A DNA stretch of 11,241 bases from Kiritimatiellia bacterium (GTDB lineage Bacteria > Verrucomicrobiota > Kiritimatiellia > RFP12 > UBA1067), in NCBI GenBank assembly GCA_017411125.1, contig JAFPNP010000003.1:1-11241 (forward strand). The letters run 5' to 3'. The notes beneath the pieces are model-generated. The model was not told the origin of the DNA. It saw only the letters and a program-made list of their open reading frames with translations, and ran no database searches. Within the stretch, counting starts at the first letter, position 1. Every line of letters begins with the position of its first letter. Shown here in pieces: positions 7,515-11,241 of this stretch. The position numbers were made by a program, and so were the translations under genes.

Positions 7515-8487
7515 GCTTCAGGCCGTCGAATGCGCTGCCGAGGGAACTGAACGCGTCGCTTTCTCCCTTGTGCGCTTCCATCCAGTCGGCCACGTCCTGC
7601 GCTTCGGCGTCGCGGGCGATTTCCTCCGGCGTGCGCGGCTTGAGCGGCTTCGCCTGGCATTGGCGGATGGAGAGAGAAATGCGTTCGCGCTCCCAATCGA
7701 GAGAAAGGATTTTCACGGTGACGAGATCGCCGGCCTTGAGGAAGTCGTTGGGGTTGTTGACCTTGTCCCAAGAGATTTCGCGGACGGGCACGAGGCCCTC
7801 CACGCCGCCGAGATCGACGAACGCGCCGAAATCCAGCACCTTCACGACCGTTCCGTTTAGCGTCTGCCCTTCGTCGAGCGTGTCGCGCAGATAGTCCCTG
7901 GCGACCTGCAGTTCGCGCTCCTGCACGGCGCGGCGGCTCACGATCAGGTTCACGCCTCGGTCGTCAGCGCCGTACTCCTGGACGACGAACTGGAACTTGC
8001 GCCCAACGTAAGGGTTCTCCTCGCCGGCGGCGGCCGGTTTGCGCACGCGGTCGATCTGGGAATAAGGACAGAACCCGCGCTGCCCGCACACGGTCACCTC
8101 GTATCCGCCCTTGACCTCTTTCTCCACCGTGCCGTCGAGAACCAGTCCGTTGTCGAATGCGTGCTGAATGGTCTGGTCCGTCGACGTCATCGCGGCGGAC
8201 TCCGCCACGTCCGCCTTGGCGAAGATATACGCGTCTTTCTGCATCGACACGAACGTCGCGTCGATCGTGTCGCCTCGCTTGACGGTGATCTCGCCGTCGC
8301 CGTCCGTCACGTCCGCCACCGGCATGAGGCCGACGTTCTTGGAGTTGACGTCCAGCGTGACGTACTCCTCGCCCACGCGCACGACACGCGCGGAGACGGT
8401 GTCGCCGGGATTGAATCCCTTGCGGAAATTCCTGAGCTGCTGGTCGAGCAGGGCGGCAAAGCCGGCCATAGAAGATTTGTCGTTCAT
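7510..8487 (-). CDS. Three-domain S1 RNA-binding protein (short ribosomal protein S1-like)
   Basis: This 325-residue protein carries three S1 (OB-fold) domains. The first is about 25-93 (FNPGDTVSARVVRV to DAYIFAKA), the second about 110-190 (LDGTVEKEVKGGYEVTV to VNLIVSRRAV). The third, best conserved, is about 205-280 (LNGTVVKVLDFGAFVDLGG, VEGLVPVREISW, RISLSIRQ). The C-terminal tail is charged. S1 proteins bind mRNA on the 30S ribosome and aid initiation. E. coli RpsA has six domains in 557 residues, whereas cyanobacterial and plastid S1 proteins have three, so this is either a short ribosomal S1 or a separate S1-type RNA-binding protein. ATG 8487 is preferred over GTG 8493 because GAAGG lies 8 nt upstream of the ATG but only 2 nt from the GTG. 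A canonical promoter lies upstream at 8520-8548. Confidence 0.85.
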   Translation of the reverse strand: MNDKSSMAGFAALLDQQLRNFRKGFNPGDTVSARVVRVGEEYVTLDVNSKNVGLMPVADVTDGDGEITVKRGDTIDATFVSMQKDAYIFAKADVAESAAMTSTDQTIQHAFDNGLVLDGTVEKEVKGGYEVTVCGQRGFCPYSQIDRVRKPAAAGEENPYVGRKFQFVVQEYGADDRGVNLIVSRRAVQERELQVARDYLRDTLDEGQTLNGTVVKVLDFGAFVDLGGVEGLVPVREISWDKVNNPNDFLKAGDLVTVKILSLDWERERISLSIRQCQAKPLKPRTPEEIARDAEAQDVADWMEAHKGESDAFSSLGSAFDGLKL

Positions 8488-8519
8488 TGTCACTGCCTTC
8501 GTTTTCTGGAAAGATATAT

Positions 8520-8548
8520 ATTATACCCTTTATCCCAGCCGCATACAA
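8520..8548 (-). promoter_or_regulatory. Sigma70-type promoter for the S1 gene
   Basis: Reading the minus strand, TTGTAT (-35, complement of 8543-8548) is followed by exactly 17 bp and then TATAAT (-10, complement of 8520-8525), a perfect consensus -10. The start site should fall near 8513, giving a 5' leader of about 25 nt before ATG 8487, with a GAAGG ribosome site. This is the clearest promoter in the window. It lies about 125 bp downstream (in the minus direction) of the 22-bp repeat array. Confidence 0.75.
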
Positions 8549-8672
8549 TCCATAATTAATATACGCCATTGCGCTTATGTCGGTGCGCAGAGACATACAC
8601 CCTCACGCCCGTACCTCGTCGCCAGACAAGTCTTGCCACAGCCTTAATTGGTCTGCCCCCTAGGGGCTATGG
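8549..8672. other. Intergenic spacer between S1 promoter and repeat array; short GC palindrome only
   Basis: No credible gene, tRNA or long hairpin was found here. An AT-rich patch (8550-8565) lies just upstream of the S1 -35 box and could act as an UP-like element. Next to the array is TTAATTGGTCTG followed by GCCCC-CTA-GGGGC (8655-8667), a 5-bp inverted repeat. Together with 8494-8519 and the array and hairpin at 8673-8824, this accounts for the 360-bp gap between the two minus-strand genes. Confidence 0.5.
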
Positions 8673-8804
8673 CAAATCCGTGGGCACGGTTTGACAAAAG
8701 CGTGGGCACAGTTTATCAAATCCGTGGGCACGATTTGGCAAATCCGTGGGCACGGTTTGACAAAAGCGTGGGCACGGTTTTGTAAAAGCGTGGGCACGGT
8801 TTTG
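8673..8804 (+). repeat. Six tandem 22-bp direct repeats with CGTGGGCAC core
   Basis: The core CGTGGGCAC starts at 8679, 8701, 8723, 8745, 8767 and 8789, a spacing of exactly 22 bp each time with no indels. Two flank types occur: CAAATC before the core (units 1, 3, 4) and CAAAAG or TAAAAG (units 2, 5, 6). After the core comes GGTTT or a one-base variant. In units 1 and 4 the centre reads CCGTGGGCACGG, an imperfect dyad of CCGTG and CACGG around GG. A seventh core is inverted at 8812-8820. The array lies between the 3' end of the HEAT/DUF1080 gene and the promoter of the S1 gene. I do not recognise a named repeat family. Possible roles are a multi-site regulator-binding array, a minisatellite derived from a terminator arm, or a structured RNA. 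Confidence 0.9.
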
Positions 8805-8824
8805 CCATACCGTGCCCACGCTTT
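8785..8824 (-). terminator. 16-bp perfect hairpin downstream of the HEAT/DUF1080 gene
   Basis: AAAGCGTGGGCACGGT (8785-8800) and ACCGTGCCCACGCTTT (8809-8824) are perfect reverse complements around an 8-nt loop. On the minus strand the hairpin begins 23 nt after the HEAT/DUF1080 stop codon and ends in CTTTTAC, giving an A-tract/stem/T-tract form like an intrinsic terminator. Its left arm is also the last unit of the 22-bp array, so terminator and repeat share sequence. The T-run is short (four), so efficiency is uncertain. Confidence 0.65.
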
Positions 8825-8847
8825 ACCCAGAATGGATTTTGTCGTGA

Positions 8848-11208
8848 CTATTTGAACTTGCCGTAAGGTTCGCAGCCGTATGCGCCCACTATCGACGGCT
8901 CGTCGAACTTCTTGCCGTCCAGCGAAGCCCTCCAGCCGCGCTTTCCGGTCGGGAGGCGCACGATGCGCCCGTCTTTGTACGTCACCTCGACGGCCGCGAT
9001 GAAGGCCGCCCCGCCCATGTTGTTCGCGGCGGCGACTTCAAGCACGTTGTTTCGTCCGGCGGCAAGATTGGTGTCGGCGCCGAAAACCGCCGTAGGCGTG
9101 TACCACAGCTTGCTGCCGGTCTGGCGCGCCACTTCTTTGCCGTTGATCGAAAACACCGCGCTGTCGTCGCAGGAGAAAAACAGCCCCGCCTTCTCGATTT
9201 CGCCTTTCGGCAGGTCCAGCTCGGCTCGGAACGCCACCTTCGCACCCTGCGTGTTCTGCGCCTTTTCATGCCAGATCCAGCTCGCGCCCTCGAGCGACGG
9301 CGCGTCGCCCTTGAGAAGATTCGCCATGCGTTGCATGAGAACGTTCTCGAATGCGCCGTCAAGCGCCACTTCGTCCGTGCGGACGCGCAAGTCGCGGAAC
9401 TCGACCTTCATCGGATGGCCTTGATGCAGCTGTATCGAGATATAGCCCGTGTCGGGAAGATACGACTTGCGCGAATCGATCACGGAAACCGTGCGCACGC
9501 CATTGATCCAGACAGCGAGGATGCGTCCCTTGGCGACAACGCGGATGTCGTTCCATTCTCCGGGACGGTAGACCTGCTGCATCTCCTTGTCTTCGGCAAA
9601 GCGCACGACGTCCTTGCGCCCGTTGTCGGAAAGCGCCACGTCAGCGCCGCGCTGTCCGACGAGATGCTGCCCGGTGCAGAAGAGGTAGCCCACGATCGCG
9701 CCCTTCCCGTCCATATCGGCCTGGTAGCCGGTGTCCTTCACCGTGCTGTCGGTGCTGCGCAGCTGGATGCCGGAGTTGGCGGACGCGCTCAGGCGGAACG
9801 AACCGCGCAGCTCGAAGTCCGCAAGCTGCTCCTTCGCGTACACGAGGTACTGGCTCCTGCGGCACGGTTTCTGCGGCGTGGACTCGCCCACGAGAACGCC
9901 GTCTTTCGCGTAGAAGAAATCGCCGTCCTGCTTCCATCCGTCAAGGTCGTTGCCGTTGAACAGCTTGCGGAACAGCACGGCGTCCGAACCCGGCACGCGG
10001 CCGCGGCGCTCCAGGGCGCTCACGACGCGCCTGAGCGCGGCATGCGCCGTCCCCTTCGCCCGCAATGCGGCATCGACAAGCGGCTTCGCGATGGCTTCGG
10101 GCAGCACGCTCTCGCCGAACGAAAGCATGGCGTTTTCCGGCACCGTCTCGCGGCGAACGGGGCCGCCGCCCACGGTGTAGGCGATGCGCAATTCCTTGCC
10201 CAGTCCCGGCGCGGGATCCGAGTGGAATCCGCCGCGTCCCACAAGGCGGCATCCGGACATGATTTCGCGCGACCCGGCCTCGATCAGCGAATCGACCATC
10301 AACTTCACGTTCGCCACGCGCCTCGTTTCGAAGTTGCCGAAGAACGCCTCGACCACCTTGACGGGCTTCACCTCGTACTCGAACTCCTGCGAGAGCATTC
10401 GGACGATCGCGCCGGCAAGGCGCTCTTCTTCCGGCATTGCGGCAAGAAGATCCAGCACGGCGGGAAGATCCCTACGGGCGTCGGCGAGCTGCGAAACTGC
10501 CTTGAACGCCTCGACGCGGAGCCGCTCGTCGCCCGTCGAACGCGCAACGGCGAGAATCTGCGGAAGCGCGGCGCGCGTACGGCGGTCGCCCAGCACGCCA
10601 ACGGCCATTCGCGCCTTCTTCAGATCGGCGCCGCGCGCCAGCTCGAGCAATCTCGCGTCCGCCTCCGCGTTGGGAAACCCGGCAAGCTGGAAACGCGCCA
10701 CGATGGCCGAACGGCCGGAACCGGACGCCTCTTCGACGAGCGCGGGGAACACGGCCATGTCGCCCTTCTGCGCGGCTGTCTTTTCAGGAAACGCCGTGAC
10801 CACCGCCGTCGCGCCTTCATAGCATTCGAGGGCGAACACTTTCCCGGCCCGCGCGGCCCGCACGTGCGCGATCGCCGCGCGCGAGGGTTCGGATAGAGCC
10901 GCGTCAGCCGCAGCCGCAGCCAGCGCGGCGTCCACCTCCGCGCCCGGAATGTTCTGGAGCGCGTATAGCGCGGAGTGGAACACGGACGGCTCCTTTTCGG
11001 CGAGCATCGCCGCAAGCACGGGGACGCTCGCCGCCGTTCCGCGGTGGGCCAGCTCCTGGCACGCGGTCATGCGGTCGTCGAGCGCTCCGTTTTTCGCCAC
11101 CTCGACCAGCTGGGCCTCGGTCATCTTGTATACAGGCTGCCCTTCAAGGTCTGCCCAAGCGCAAGCGCACGCCGACACGGCGGCGCAAACGATCAAAAGT
11201 CTTTTCAT
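8848..11208 (-). CDS. Secreted HEAT-repeat / DUF1080 (3-keto-disaccharide hydrolase) protein with C-terminal jelly-roll
   Basis: This 786-residue protein has a signal peptide (MKRLLIVCAAVSACACAWA, likely cut before DLEG; VSAC could also be read as a lipobox). Residues about 30-290 are Ala/Leu-rich HEAT-like helical repeats (for example RMTACQELAHRGTAASVPVL and RVEAFKAVSQLADARRDLPA). After an unassigned segment, residues about 412-606 form a DUF1080 domain, Pfam's 3-keto-disaccharide hydrolase, a concanavalin-like fold. Its markers are KLFNGNDLDGWK, GVLVGES, SANSGIQLRS, GEWNDIRVVAKG and VEFRDLRVR. Residues about 638-786 (ASWIWHEK, AELDLPKGEIEKAGLFFSCD, FSINGKEV) resemble the jelly-roll of alpha-L-rhamnosidase-type enzymes. 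The ATG at 11208 has AAGGA 10 nt upstream (complement of 11219-11223). Its promoter lies beyond the window. A role in keto-sugar or glycan breakdown is inferred from the domain; no activity is proven here. Confidence 0.85.
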   Translation of the reverse strand: MKRLLIVCAAVSACACAWADLEGQPVYKMTEAQLVEVAKNGALDDRMTACQELAHRGTAASVPVLAAMLAEKEPSVFHSALYALQNIPGAEVDAALAAAAADAALSEPSRAAIAHVRAARAGKVFALECYEGATAVVTAFPEKTAAQKGDMAVFPALVEEASGSGRSAIVARFQLAGFPNAEADARLLELARGADLKKARMAVGVLGDRRTRAALPQILAVARSTGDERLRVEAFKAVSQLADARRDLPAVLDLLAAMPEEERLAGAIVRMLSQEFEYEVKPVKVVEAFFGNFETRRVANVKLMVDSLIEAGSREIMSGCRLVGRGGFHSDPAPGLGKELRIAYTVGGGPVRRETVPENAMLSFGESVLPEAIAKPLVDAALRAKGTAHAALRRVVSALERRGRVPGSDAVLFRKLFNGNDLDGWKQDGDFFYAKDGVLVGESTPQKPCRRSQYLVYAKEQLADFELRGSFRLSASANSGIQLRSTDSTVKDTGYQADMDGKGAIVGYLFCTGQHLVGQRGADVALSDNGRKDVVRFAEDKEMQQVYRPGEWNDIRVVAKGRILAVWINGVRTVSVIDSRKSYLPDTGYISIQLHQGHPMKVEFRDLRVRTDEVALDGAFENVLMQRMANLLKGDAPSLEGASWIWHEKAQNTQGAKVAFRAELDLPKGEIEKAGLFFSCDDSAVFSINGKEVARQTGSKLWYTPTAVFGADTNLAAGRNNVLEVAAANNMGGAAFIAAVEVTYKDGRIVRLPTGKRGWRASLDGKKFDEPSIVGAYGCEPYGKFK

Positions 11209-11241
11209 TGCAACTGTTTCCTTTTCCCTGTTTTCGCGTCA

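Noticed and set aside
8549..8672. tRNA or small RNA gene in the spacer
   Set aside because: No cloverleaf, T-loop motif or long stem is visible, only a short GC palindrome.
8673..8804. Plasmid iteron origin (22-bp iterons)
   Set aside because: The 22-bp spacing resembles R6K-type iterons, but there is no rep gene or DnaA-box cluster seen, and the neighbours look chromosomal.
8673..8824. CRISPR array
   Set aside because: The period is 22 bp and the would-be spacers are themselves repeated (only two flank types). There are no 30-40 bp unique spacers and no cas genes.
9268..10896. 542-codon plus-strand reading frame opposite the HEAT/DUF1080 gene
   Set aside because: His/Arg/Ala-rich composition with no domain features. 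The minus strand has a signal peptide, RBS and recognisable domains.

Overview
The window looks like a chromosomal segment from a GC-rich bacterium of the Planctomycetes-Verrucomicrobia-Chlamydiae group, most likely a polysaccharide-degrading gut or rumen Kiritimatiellota/Verrucomicrobiota lineage. This is inferred from gene style: a giant secreted LamG/beta-helix protein, signal-peptide-bearing GH51 arabinofuranosidases, and a HEAT-repeat plus DUF1080 (3-keto-disaccharide hydrolase) protein with a C-terminal jelly-roll. No rRNA or other phylogenetic marker is present, so the placement is tentative.

Layout. 1-3114 (+) is the 3' part of a very large secreted or surface protein; its reading frame is open to the left edge. 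3210-4775 and 4832-6883 (+) are tandem paralogous GH51 enzymes. They share a near-identical promoter/leader and signal peptide, but only the second carries an extra N-terminal beta-sandwich (carbohydrate-binding-like) domain. 6895-7503 (+) is a small YqiA/UPF0227-type alpha/beta hydrolase that starts 11 nt after the second GH51 gene. 7510-8487 (-) is a three-domain S1 RNA-binding protein converging on the hydrolase; both stop codons lie inside one 16-bp perfect palindrome. 8848-11208 (-) is the secreted HEAT/DUF1080 protein.

The 360-bp gap between the two minus-strand genes is the most unusual stretch. It holds a sigma70-type promoter for the S1 gene (TTGTAT, 17 bp, TATAAT), six direct copies of a 22-bp unit with the core CGTGGGCAC in exact 22-bp register, and a seventh, inverted copy. 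The inverted copy forms a 16-bp perfect hairpin with the last direct unit, just downstream of the HEAT/DUF1080 stop codon. I do not recognise this repeat family.

Functionally, the two GH51 enzymes probably remove arabinofuranosyl residues from plant arabinan or arabinoxylan outside the cytoplasm. The LamG/beta-helix protein and the DUF1080 protein fit a secreted glycan-degrading lifestyle. The YqiA-like hydrolase and the S1 protein look like housekeeping neighbours. No integrase, transposase, CRISPR array, tRNA or rRNA was seen. The long antisense reading frames are side effects of high GC content.
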